Assembly (NCBI GenBank): GCA_028023455.1
Contig: JAQFVV010006197.1
Location: forward strand, 16,057,254-16,121,253
Origin: Epiperipatus broadwayi
Lineage: Eukaryota > Onychophora > Udeonychophora > Euonychophora > Peripatidae
Length of the DNA: 64,000 bases
Direction: 5' to 3'
The translations under genes and the position numbers were made by a program. Of the stretch, positions 23,590 through 35,890 are shown piece by piece. The number at the start of each line of letters is the position of its first letter. The stretch's first letter is position 1. The notes beneath the pieces were generated by a model. The model ran no database searches. It was given only the letters and a program-made list of their open reading frames with translations, and was not told the origin of the DNA.

Positions 23590-23800
23590 AAGCAGATGCT
23601 TAGATTACTGCATAATGGACACCCAGGAGTAGTGAGGATGAAAGTTTTATCAAGATCTTATATCTAGCAGCCTAATAGGAGCAAAGAAAATAAGAAAACA
23701 GTAAAGCATTGTGCAGAATGTCAATCTCTTCCTCTAAAAAAGTGAGAACTCTAATCAAAATCTATGCAATTCCGGCAAAGACTTCACATGGGCATTGCCA
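23590..23800 (+). pseudogene. E3 integrase zinc domain, truncated
   Basis: LLHNGHPGVVRMKVLSRSYI (about 23600-23665) and HCAECQS (near 23707) form the HHCC domain of a gypsy integrase. The catalytic core is absent: sequence passes through a (GT)n near 23838 to the 3' LTR at 24009. Confidence 0.7.
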
Positions 23801-24008
23801 GTCCCCTGAACTGGCTATATCTTTTTGATCATGGGTGTGTGTGTGTGTGTGCTCATTTTCCAAGTAGAAAAATATAAATTCTGGCCAGATTATATGATAA
23901 GAGTGTTAAAAGAAAAAATGATCAAGAAAATGTAGAAATACCTGTGAAATTAAAAGACTATATTCATGGCTAACAGAATTATTTTCTAAAGTGAGGGGAG
24001 GAGTGAAC

Positions 24009-24375
24009 TGTCTGTGCATTTATATATATATTATAAATAAAATTTATTATGAAATTATTGTAAACATATAATACAGACAGTGCATAAATTTACCTAGTTA
24101 TTAAATTACACTCTTAGAAAATTTACATATGTCATGCATATACTTGAATATCATTAAAATAAATATATGCTAATAAAGACAAATTTTTGCAGAATTGAAT
24201 TAAAATCTGAAGAGAGATATATATAATGTTATTGTCATCATACTTATCATGTTGTTATTTCGTGATGTTGTGAAGAACATATGTATTTGTATACTAAAGT
24301 TATAGTGGTAACAAATAAAGTCCTTTATTAAAAATTTATAAATAGTAGCAAGAACTAAAACTTTTAATAGATTTA
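24009..24375 (+). repeat. E3 3' LTR
   Basis: Starts TGTCTGTGCATTTATATATA after a purine-rich stretch (GTGAGGGGAGGAGTGAAC, 23991-24008) that probably was the polypurine tract. Matches the split 5' LTR (11043-11065 plus 20087 onward). The right end is uncertain. Confidence 0.65.
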
Positions 24376-24900
24376 TAATTATGAAATTCTACAATAAAAT
24401 ATATTAGTTAAAATGGAAAAATGATCAAACTACAATTGATAATGGTTTTTCTACACTATAGTACCTTATTGCCCAATTATTTCTACTTGTCCTCAAACAG
24501 AAATTTAACATTCATAACTTAAGCGACCATTAAAGAATTCATCAAAAAAAGAAATATTTAACAAACTTTAATAAAAAGTGATTAAATATCAGTAATGCAA
24601 TGGAAAATCAGGAAGCAGAGGTAGTAATAAAGGTTTTTTTTTCTATTTATAAATTCATAAAATATAGAAACTATATTTAATGTAGACTCTACAAGATGTG
24701 AACATACGAGGGAGTTTGTAGATAAAAAGATGTCAAGACGTTACAACATATGGCTGTTCTTAATAATATTTGTCTTGGAAAAGAAAAAAAATAATTAAAC
24801 AAGTAAAGGGCTATTAATTTTTTTTTTTTGGAGACTAGTTTCACTGAATGAAAATCAGACTGCATGATATTGGATTTTCTATAAAGTCTAACTTTACATC
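24376..24900. other. AT-rich intronic spacer, no feature seen
   Basis: No ORF, repeat end or splice-flanked exon recognised between E3 and the microsatellite at 24909. Confidence 0.5.
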
Positions 24901-24908
24901 TTTTTTTT

Positions 24909-25285
<377 letters not shown>

Positions 25286-25298
25286 TCAATATCCATTT

Positions 25299-26713
25299 AT
25301 GGGAGGTACACCATGTGCTCTTTGCAGTGATCTTATATTTGGAAAACAGCCAAGAATTAAATGTATTAAATGCAATAATAAGTTTCATAAAACATGTTTG
25401 AAATCTAATGGAATAATATTGCATAAAAATGAAATAGAAATGGAGTCCTATATTTGTGATAAATGTAATCATAATTCAAATAGTAATAACGTAATGGAAG
25501 TCAATGAAAACAAAATGGAGATTATTGTATCAGATATAAATGATTCGCAAGACTTGGATATTTTTGGTCAAAATTTATTAGGAAATGAAGGTAATGACAT
25601 TTCTAAATTAATAGAAATTAATATATTTAATCGTGATTTTGATAAAGGAGAAAAAAATCTATCTAAAATGGATAATAATTGTTTATCTTGTGAAAAATCT
25701 ACGTTTTTATTGAATAGACTTTTAAATATTGTTACAGATTTATCAAGTGAAATTAAATTATTGAAAGAAGAAAATATTACGATAAAAAAATGTTATTAAA
25801 TGCATCTGTTAATAATTTGGATAAAAATAATGATTATAGAAGCACAGACAGAAATTCTGTTGCTTTTAATAAAAAAGAAAGTCAACTTATTTTAAAGCAT
25901 AAAGAAAAGCAAACGCCTGAACTTATTGTTTCTGATTTAAATTTCCATCCACTTTCTACTATAAATAGAAGTGAAGGAGTTGATCAATTAAAAAAGGAGG
26001 CAGTTTTTAATGTCACTGATAGATCAAGTTCTAAATTTAATGAACAGCAGAATAAAGCAATTAAAGTGAAGGTTGGTCAGTCAGATATGAAAACAAATGT
26101 AACGTCAGATAAATTGTCTGGGATTTCTAATCAAGATAACACCTCTAAAAACTCATATGCCTTTTATTTGAAAGATTGTGCAGATAAAGAAAAGGATGGT
26201 TTTAAAACTGTATTTTATGGTAAAAATAAGAATAAAAATATTAAAAATTCAAGTTCTTCACCTATTATAGGAAATCAGGTTAATCATGTTTTAAAAGCTG
26301 TTAAGACAAGAAAGAAATTTAAAAAATTTTTTCTAACTAGAATGGATAATGACACTTCTGTTGAAGATGTGACTGCTCATTTAAAAAATGTTTTAGATAT
26401 AAATAGTGTGTGTTATAAACTGAATACAAAATCTAAAAAATATTCTTCATTTTATTTATCTATAGAGGAATCTGAATCTGATAAAGTTTTGGTTGGTAAC
26501 GTTTGGCCTTTGTCAGCAGTCATATTGCCCTTCTATGGAGATTTAAAATATTTAAGAAATTTTAATGTTGATAGTACACAGGATAATGCTATATTAAATA
26601 TTAATAAGATTATTGAAGAAAAGACAGAAGATATTATATTGACTGATAATGTTGATGAAATTAGCACTATAGTGCAAGATATAAATTTGCAAAATAATCT
26701 GTGTAATAAATAG
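25299..26713 (+). pseudogene. LINE A ORF1 (PHD finger, RRM-like), one frameshift
   Basis: ATG at 25299. An N-terminal C4HC3-type zinc finger is visible: CALC (residue 6), CIKC, FHKTC and CDKC within about 55 residues. A leucine/lysine/glutamate-rich coiled-coil-like stretch follows near residues 125-165, a charged linker, and a C-terminal RRM-like domain (FFLTRMDNDTSVEDVTAHLK; ending NVWPLSAVILPFYGDLK). Such ORF1 proteins bind the element RNA and chaperone it. One T is missing after the A run at 25786-25792 compared with copy B, which shifts the frame; the rest is open to TAG at 26711-26713. Confidence 0.88.
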
Positions 26714-26719
26714 CAATTC

Positions 26720-29457
26720 ATGAATTGTTATTATCAAAATGTTCGTGGTCTTAGAACTAAGACAATTGATTTTAAATTTGAATTGTTATTAAATGAATAT
26801 GATATTATCTTTTTAATAGAGACTTGGTTAAAAGAAGAAATTGATAATATTAGTATATTTGATGATAGGTATTGTGTGTATAGATGTGATAGAAATTATA
26901 ATTATGAAACAAGAGGAGGTGGTACTTTGATTTCTATTAAAAAAGACATAAAGCATAAACAGATAATTATTAATGATAATAATATTGAATCTTGTTGGAT
27001 TGAAGTTAGTTTAAAAAATAAAAATAAAATATTGTTAGGTACTATATATCTTCGACCTACTTTGTCAATGAATGATTTAGATGCATATTTAGTTAAGGTT
27101 GAGGATATATTGGTGAAATATAAATATGATATTATTATAGTTGGGGATTTTAATGAAGCTGATTACTCAAGACATAGTAATAAGAATGTTGATAATAGTA
27201 AACTTTATGGATTAAAAATTTTTGTTGAGTTGGTTAGTTTAATTCAACTTAATAGTATTATTAATTTTAGGGGTGGTATGTTGGATTTATTGTTTAACAC
27301 TAAGAATGATTTGAAGTGCAAAGAGGCTGATCAAGCTCTTTTGCCCCCTGATCCTTATCATCCACCTTTGGAATTTGTAACAGATGGTTCTCATGAACAT
27401 ATAAAGCCTATGGTAAATAGTAAGAGAGATTACAAACATGGTGACTATTATGGCCTTTATAAAGCTTTTGAGGACATTGATTGGAATGTAATTTTGATGG
27501 AAAATGATCCAAATATAGCGGCAAATAATTTTGTTGGTATAGTTCAAAATTGTCTAGATCAATATATTCCTGTTAGGCATTATTTAAATACTAATAACAA
27601 ATATCCTAAATGGTTTTCTAGGGAATTGTGTAAGGGCTTAAATAGAAAGCACAAATATCATAGGTTATATAAACTAACTAATGATAAAGAATTGTATAAG
27701 AAATTTAGTGGTTTGCGTGCTTATACTAAAACTCTTATGAAAAGAGATTATAATAATAATTTAAATAGAGTTGAAGAAAATTTTAGGAATAATCCACAAA
27801 TGTTTTGGAATTATATAAAAGATCTTAATATTGTTGGAAGTAAAAGTTGTAGATATAATGTAATTAGGCCTTCTATGGATGATCTAGTCAATCATTTTAC
27901 TAATATGTACTTAGATACTTCAAGTAATGATAATATGGTTGATATTAAATTTAATAAAGAGAGTTTTTGGAATATAGATGTTAATAAAATTGCAATTCCT
28001 GAAGTGTTTACTGCAATTTCTAAACTTAAATCGAAATCTTCTATGGGATATGATAATATTCCTAATTTTATTATCAAGGGTTGTGCTGAATGTTTGGTAG
28101 CACCATTGCATTATATCATTAATTTATCAATTGAGAAAACTATTATTCCTGATATATTTAAGATAGCTAAGATTATACCAATTTTTAAAAAAGGGGATAG
28201 ATCTGATTCTGGTAATTATAGACCTATTTCAATTCTGTCACCTTTTGCTAGAATTTATGAAAGGTGTATTTATAGTAATATTATTGTAGATATGATTAAG
28301 GTATTACCTAGTTATCAGCATGGTTTTTTACCTGGTAGATCTGCTGAAACTAATTTAATGGTGATATCTGATCATATTGCTCATGCCTTATCTGATCAAA
28401 AGCAATTAGATGTTGTATATTTTGATATGACTCAGGCATTTGACAAAGTTTCATATATTAGACTTTTGTATAAACTTAAAATGTTGGGTGTTAGTCCTCA
28501 TTTAGTTGAGTGGTTTTCCAATTATTTGAGGGGTCGTAAATCTTATGTACATATGGATAAAACTAATTCTCTTTTTTTGATAATATGATAGGTGTTCCTC
28601 AGGGTGGAATATTAGCACCATTGCTTTTTAATGTTTATATGTGTGATCTTGATCATAGCATAAAAAATAGTATGATACTTACTTATGCTGATGATTGTAA
28701 GTTATTTAAAAGAATTATTACTTATAGTGATCATATTGAGGTTCAAAAGGATATAGATAGTTTTATTATATGGTGTAGGTATAACAACATGGAGATTAAC
28801 ATTAATAAAACATGCATTGTTTCCTATACTAATAAAACTGAAAAATCTGTTTATCAATATAAAATTGAGAATGGTGTTATTAAATATAAAGAGACTATAT
28901 CTGATTTAGGAATTATATTTTGTAGCAATTTTACTTTTAATGCGCATATTAAATGTATTATTAATAAAGCATACAGAAAGATGGGCTGTATTTTGAGATA
29001 TGGGAGAGATTTATCTATTTCCATAAAATATAGGTTATTTTTTTCTCTTGTTGTTACAGTTTTAGAATATAATTCTTGTATATGGAACTTCAATCTGATT
29101 AATATTCAGTCTAAAATATATAATATTGAAAAAAGATTTAATAAATTAATAATGGGTGAATGTCAAACTGTCAAAACAGTATTGAAAGAAAGGAGAATGT
29201 TGAAGGATATGATATTACTGAAAAAGTTGATTGATGGGAAAATTGATGTCAGTAACTGTATATCAAAAATAGAATTGAAAGTACCTTGTCGTTTATTAAG
29301 AGAAATGCAAACTTTCAAGATTAGTATATGTAAAAATACTTTCTTTGGTAAATCAGTTATTAATAGATTGCAAATGGTATATAATCTAACTTTTAATAAT
29401 ATTGATATTTTTTGCGATCAATTTGTGATGAATGTTAAAAAACAACTAAATGTATAA
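26720..29457 (+). pseudogene. LINE A ORF2 (APE endonuclease, RT), one frameshift
   Basis: Starts 6 bases after the ORF1 stop. The endonuclease part has QNVRGLRTK, ETWL and GDFN (about residues 5-150). RT has NYRPISILSPFARIYE, QHGFLPGRSAETN, DVVYFDMTQAFDKV and the catalytic TYADDCKLF (about 28681). It would nick the target and reverse transcribe the RNA there. A T is missing in the T run at 28571-28577 (copy B has 8), moving the frame from 26720-28588 to 28585-29457. This is a homopolymer change, so a consensus error is possible. Confidence 0.9.
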
Positions 29458-29643
29458 TTATGAACATATATGTATATATAATTTTATGTATTTAGCTTGT
29501 ATTTGATTATTATTGTTTTTTTGTTTTTTTATATTTTAATTATTATCATTGTTATTATTATTATTATTTTTTTTTTATTGTGTATTTCTGTTAAAGTGTA
29601 AATGTTGAAATGCACATAATAAATGGATATTGAATTGAATTGA

Positions 29644-29665
29644 ATTATTATTATTATTATTATTA
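29644..29665 (+). repeat. (ATT)n at LINE A 3' end
   Basis: About seven ATT units follow the (TTGAA)n tail directly, then AATAATAAAATTG. With the 5' (AAT)n tract this brackets copy A. Confidence 0.85.
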
Positions 29666-29849
29666 ATAATAAAATTGTGCTAACACACATATAATGTAAA
29701 ACTATAAATGATAATTAACAAATTAAAAAGACATAGCGCTTTCAGAAAATTATATTTCTCATAATCATAGCCTGTTAAGACACACTCATAGAAATCATTA
29801 TGTATGTACAATATGCAAACTTTATGCAAACGGGTCAATTAGCCCATCT

Positions 29850-30175
29850 TTTGGATATAGAAAAACATGATTCTTTGCGATTAATGGCGAAGAAGTCTTC
29901 CGCTATGAAGTAAGCCTCCTTTATCTTATGTTGAACATCGTGCCTCTCGGCACAAACCAATTTTGCAATGGTGGGTTCGACCTCATGTCCGGCCACTTTT
30001 TGATATTGTACGAATATTGAACTCCATTCTGGCTTGATATACGACTTATTATACCTATACTTAGGCTGCAGCAACCTAGTAGCTATGGTGGCTTTGGTTT
30101 CACCATAGTATGAGGCTTTACATCCACTGTGAGGGCACACAACAATATACACGGTCTGTGGGGTTTGATCGGAAG
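29850..30175 (-). pseudogene. GIY-YIG endonuclease fragment, Penelope-like
   Basis: A minus-strand frame of about 105 codons. It begins with VYIVVCPHSGCKASYYGETK, which fits the GIY (here VYI) and YIG (here YYG) motifs. An arginine lies in ATIATRLLQ and a glutamate in KIKEAYFIAEDF, the positions of the catalytic residues in GIY-YIG nucleases of Penelope-like retroelements. The matching RT was not found upstream, so this is a fragment. GAG at the end of AINRKES fits the family too. An unrelated GIY-YIG protein cannot be excluded. Confidence 0.55.
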
Positions 30176-30344
30176 CTATGGTGTCTTTAATGTTGTTAAT
30201 AAGCCTATTAGTTGAGTGTGTGAAAGCTCAAATGAAACTCCATAGAGAAAGACCTATAGAACGTCTTCTGCAAAGAGGGCATGCAAGGCAACAATAGCCA
30301 AGGTTTCTCATCTCTAACTCTCTGGGTTCCTATATTATTAATAA

Positions 30345-31430
30345 AATGTCTAATCTTGCTATAAACTGTACTGCACTTATTAATTAAAAAATTGTTTTGT
30401 TGTAATAATATTTATTCCCGAATATTAAAGTTAAAAAATTCAGAGAAAGATTTTATTATTTGTAAACAGAATTGTTGTGCCAAATACCATGTAAAAAGCA
30501 GTTTTGGTCTTAGAAAATTTATGTTACAAGCATTTTTCAAAAGTTAATGTCACTCCTAAGATATGCACAATAATACATAAACTGATTATTACAAAACCTT
30601 GGTTCAATTTTTAAAAAATCATTATAAAATAATTAAATATATGTACCTGTGCTTAAAAAATATTCTATAGATTATATTATAATCAAAAATCACAAAGAAA
30701 AAAAAAAAATCTAATGAATTCACAAGCACTTATATGCATACACTGTTAATCATAAATTAGTATGCAAAAAAATTAAGTGATACTGATATAACACAAATGA
30801 TTTCCTATTCATTCATTAACTATTAATTATTAAAATCTCTACTTCAAATTTTCAAGTTGAACATGTTATTGAGGATAAAATTATCTTAAAGAAGTGATGA
30901 TGAAAGTAAATACATACTTGAGAAGATTAAAAATTTTTTTTAAACTAATCTAGTAATGATTTAATCAAAAATAATGATATCTTATGATTGGCTGAATAAT
31001 AAAATTAAAATGTAACTTCATGGCAATACGGAATATTTAAAAGCAAAAGCAATCAATGATATTCAAGAAAATTTAGAAAAAATTAAATCTAGAAAAATAT
31101 TATCATTAGTAATCCCAGTTTCTTTAAAAAATTTTTACTGCATAACACATTGAAAGTAATGTATTAATCAAAAAGATGGTACCATAAAACTCTGTCATTA
31201 TTAGTAAAAAAGATTATAATATAAAATGATATTTTAAACAGTTAGGGGTATTTTGAAAACAGCTGAATAATGATACAAAAATTCAAATTACTATGTTTAA
31301 GAATATATCTATCTTATATATATCTTGATGAAATTAAAACTATCTTTATCTTAAACCTGAAAGACTATGTGAGTCTAGATAAGAATCCTAAAGAATTTTC
31401 AAATATGTTTTGATATTTTAGTTTCAAAAC
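30345..31430. other. AT-rich intronic spacer, no feature seen
   Basis: No supported ORF, repeat boundary or exon. Confidence 0.45.
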
Positions 31431-34400
31431 TATTACAATGTTTAAAAGACTATTAAGTCATAATCATTACCATTATGATCACCTCAAACCACTGCAGGAT
31501 GAAAGTCTCTCCAAATTTAATTCAATTTCTTTGATCTGTAGCTTCTCTTTTCCATACCATCATTCATTTCACATGTAATCTCTTTATAAATCTTTTATAA
31601 TCTCTTGAGATCAAATTTAAACTTCATCTGCCATCTATTATCATCTCCTCTAAAATTATGTCTGGCTCAGCTCCATTTCAATTTCTTAAATACTTGTTCT
31701 CTCAATCATATATTTAATTTTTGATCTCTTTTTGTTATTCTTAATACTTTCGTTGAGCAGTCTAAAGTTTCTGTATTTGCTCTTCTCCATGTTTCAAATC
31801 CATAAGTAAGAGCTGTAGAACATTAATATTAAAACTCTTTTCAAATATATAGATACATTTCTCTTTAATACTAAGATACTTCTACCAAAAGCATAACATC
31901 CAAATTTAATTCTATGATTAATTTCATTCATTATGATTTCATCAGTATTAATAATCTGATCAAAGTATTATACCTTTTAACTACTTCTAATTCATGATTG
32001 TCAATATTTATTTCCTCTTTATGAGAAAATCCATATAAGGATTTATCTTATGTCCTATTTCTGATAACTCTTATAACATTTCCCAAAGCTCTGAGGCATT
32101 ATTTGCGAAAAGACAACTACATCATCTGAAAATCTTCATGACTTATATAATTTCCATTTACTTTTACTCCCTTAACTTATCATTTTAATCCATAAAATAC
32201 TTTTTGCAAAACTGCTGAAAAAGTCATGGAAATATGGAATCATGTTGTACACAATCATTTTAGTATTTATCTTCTTAATATCACCATGTAATTTAAGATG
32301 CATTCTGATAAATATTCTTTCTAATATATTCTAAGACTATATCTTAATAATTCAAAACTTTAATTATCATAGAAATGCTTATGGAATCAAATGCCTTTTT
32401 ATAATCTACAAATCCAAAGCATAATGCGAACTCAGATCCATTATTTCTTTCTGTAACTTTTCTCAATACTTGGATGTACTTTTAGATCCAACTTTTTTTT
32501 TTTGCTGCTTATAATCCAAATTTACTGTTTAGTCATAAGTATATGGTAATGATTTTATATAGAACTAATAGAAAACTTATACATTTGTAATTTGTAACAA
32601 CTTTACCATTTTCTTAAATATCAATATTACTACTGCATTCTTCCAATCATTTGGTATATCTTTATTATTTAAAAATTTAATATACAACTTTGCCAACAGT
32701 TTTTCTACTTCATCTGCTTCTTTTAAAATGTCAATAATAATTCCATTATTTCCTGGAGCTTTTCCTTTCTACATAAATTTAATTGCATATCTCATTCTGT
32801 TTAAAATACTTGACAACCCAGAAGATATAGTAAATTAGGGAATATTTTTTTATAGCTCGCTCTCTATTATTTTACAATTTATACAATTCTTCAAGGTATT
32901 TCATGATGTCATGACTTTTTTTTAGTAAGAGTTCTAATTTTCCTTCCAATACCAAGACATTGTTTTACACTTTTGAGAATTTTATTCTCTTCTATAGCTT
33001 TCCAAATTATATTTTCTTATATCATTAACTATTTTTCATATCATTTTACTATAATCTAGATATTCAATTCTTTTTAGTAGATCATCTTTTTAAAACTTCT
33101 TCTTTTCTCAATACATTATCTTACCTCTGCAAAAAATTTAATCAACTATCTTTCTTGTGGTTTTCAAAATTAAAAAAATTGTTACTATTCTATTAATGTA
33201 TAGAAATAAAAGTTGCATGAGTATGTGTGAATAAATTTAGTCAATAATAAAAGACATTAAAAATTCACTCTAAAAAAATATGCTAATTTGCAAACATGTA
33301 ACAAGAAAAGTAATTATTTAAATGAGATAAAACAAAATAGCCAAGATATACAAGTGTGAGCAGTGTATGAACAATTTAATATGTTGAAGAAGACAGTAGT
33401 GCAGAATTAACAACATGGAACAAAGTACAGTGAAACAAAATGCAGCATTATAGTTTAACACTATAAAGAATTATGCATGCAAGGACTTTAAATGACAAAA
33501 GTTAGGTAAAACATAAGAAGATTCCTAATTGCATATACTAGTTAATTTAATACAAAACAATCAGCAAGCTGCTAATTGAAGTACTAACATTTACTAATAT
33601 TATATACTCAGAGTAAACTCTTATTAAGTTTAAGTTTGAATTTGTTTTTCAAAAATTTATTAATGAGTGTACAGTTGACTTAGTACAATCTAGCGCCTAT
33701 GCACATAATAGTTTTAAAAAATTTGCAAGCATTAATTTAAATTCACTGGAGTGCTTCTGAAAAATAGAAATATCAATTATTAAAACTGTTATTTTTAATA
33801 GTTTTTGTTTCAGTTTTATATTAATGCATATTTTACATCTCACTAATTAATGATAATTTTCTGTCTTGAATCTATTAAAAACATTATAATTTTGAAATAC
33901 ATAATTTCTATTATTCAAAATATAATCTAATACCAATATCCTTCATTTGGATGCTTCCATGTTCTGTTCTGCTTAGCATTTTTCCCAAGAAAGAATTCAT
34001 AATATACTGGGTTTTTTCCCTCAAATTCTACGAGTCTGTGTCTATTGTCATTTTTGTTATCATAACCAAATTTATTCACAGCCCTTTCATCTTTCAATCA
34101 TTTAGTAATTCTAGAATTGAAGTCCTCCATGATAATTTTAAAATATTGTTGGGTCTGATCAAACACATTTTGTAGATCCATATAAAAATCCTCTACATCT
34201 TAGATGAGAAACCAGAATTATATGCACTTAATATGAGTAACTAATTCCATCTATCTGATATCTCATTAATTTCCACAATATTATTCTTCCAATATTTGTA
34301 TTAATATAGTAAATAACACATCCACTTTTTAATTCAATTGTTTCACCTTTTCTTCTAACTTCACAACATTCAACAATGTTCTGTTTAATACTAGATAATT

Positions 34401-34450
34401 ATTCAAATTGATGCAATCTTTCTTCATTTGACATTATCAGTTATAGGTAT
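31430..34450 (-). pseudogene. RTE-type LINE relic, endonuclease to RT C-terminus
   Basis: On the minus strand from right to left, all frames broken: endonuclease pieces IMEDFNSRIT (near 34120) and NRHRLVEFEGKNPVYYEFFL (near 34010-34055), then RTWKHPNE (near 33945). The RT palm reads LCFGFVDYKKAFDSI (near 32385-32430), with the catalytic box RFSDDVVVFSQ near 32105-32135 (FADD in live elements). A C-terminal part has RIKFGCYAFGRS near 31880-31915. The order and motifs are those of RTE/BovB-like elements. Stops throughout; an ancient copy. Confidence 0.75.
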
Positions 34451-35890
34451 CAAAATAAAAAGTCAGCTTGGGTATTTGCAATCAGTGAATTCTTAGCACC
34501 ATCTGCCTTCAATTACCAACTGCTGTCTTGGCTAGTAATTTTACATTCTTTTGGAAATAAGGACCACAATTAAATTTTGTGTGTGTCTTTTAAAAAAATT
34601 CATTCACATGCATATTCAAAAAAAAAAACTCAATTATAATTTCAGTTAAAAACTATTAGACAACTGAAAAGAAAAAAAAAATTCAAAATATTTCTTATTG
34701 TTAAATTTGAAATAAAAAGAAATAAATTCACTATGCTGGCTAATATGAGTTGGTGAGTAGCTTATGCAAGTTTGTTTACTATATGAATAATCATATAATA
34801 ATAATGGCTACAAAAAAGAAAATGTGAACATTAGAAATTTGACCTGCTCGGTTAAGATCTATAAAGAGGAATCAAAGGATTTCTTTTCAATTAACAGCAA
34901 TTCCTTTTCTGCAGATGAACTTGATTTTTAGTGTGCTATGCTTATAAAGTTCTAATTTACAAAAATTTAAGAGATTAAAAAAAGATTAAAAAAATAAGAA
35001 TTATCTTGAAATGTTATGATTACCCACTGCAGTAGAAGTATTTTCAAAAATATTATGAAAAAAAAATTGCATTCAATCACAAATGAAAGGTTAACTGTGA
35101 ATCAATGTAATTTTATTATGAATCTGACTCCACTTGTATTTCCAATATTTGTGCCTTTATAGTAAAGAACATATCCACTTCTTAAATCAATTGGCTCTTC
35201 ACCTTTTTTCTAACTTCACAAAATCTATAATATTCCATTTAATAATAGCCAATTCTTCAAATCCATGCACTCTTCCCTTGCTTGAAAGTAAACTATAGTT
35301 TTAAGTAATAAAAGATCATTGAATAACCATATTGTTTAAGATGATTTTAAAACAACTACAAAAACGCACACACACACATTAATCCTTTTTTCAATAAAAC
35401 TCAATATTTCAATTAAACCTATCAGGAAACAGAAAAGACAAAGATGTTTATTGATTCTAAACTCAAAGGTAATAAGACAATAAATTCACAACATGGCTGA
35501 TGAATGTTGGTGATCAATCCATTCACATTCATTTATTATATAAATAGTCACATAGTAGTGACAATGTAATGACAAGAACAAATGGATTGGACATTAAGAA
35601 TTAGGCCAATTCAGTTATTTTAAGGCTTCAAAAAGAAATCAAGAGTTTTCTTTCAATTAATGGCAAACTCCTTTTTGCAAGTGAAACTATGTCATCACTT
35701 GATTTTAAATATGCTACACTTGTAGTGTTCTAATTTATAAAAATGGAAGAGATAAAAAATGAATATATATCTTGTCACTATATTCAATAAAAGTATTTTC
35801 AAAAATTTTATGAATAAAAAAACCATTCAGTCACAAATGAAAAATGAACTGTAAATCAACATAGTTTTAAAGAATCAAAAAACCCTACAG
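34280..35890. repeat. Diverged tandem duplication of about 0.8 kb
   Basis: The segment from about 34280 to 35095 is repeated from about 35120 to 35890. Shared blocks are CAATATTTGT, ACATATCCACTT, TTCTAACTTCACAA, TTTCTTTTCAATTAA and AGTATTTTCAAAAAT. The offset varies from about 755 to 853 bases through indels, and identity is low, so the duplication is old. The left part of each unit includes the 5' end of the RTE relic. Confidence 0.6.

Larger units (their letters stand above)
11043..24375 (+). mobile_element. Ty3/gypsy element E3, very old, split by element E2
   Basis: The 5' LTR begins TGTAAGTGCATTTATATATA at 11043, is cut after 23 bp by E2 (11066-20086) and resumes at 20087. The 3' LTR begins TGTCTGTGCATTTATATATA at 24009, with the same continuation ATTATAAATAAA. 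Between them lie gag, protease, RT, RNase H and partial integrase remnants (20799-23800) full of stops. LTRs are strongly diverged. The outer end near 24375 is approximate, and no target duplication could be fixed. Its Gag is related to that of E1. Confidence 0.78.

Noticed and set aside
26533-28111. Several minus-strand ORFs inside LINE A, repeated in LINE B
   Set aside because: They mirror well-supported ORF1/ORF2 sequence on the plus strand and carry no motif.
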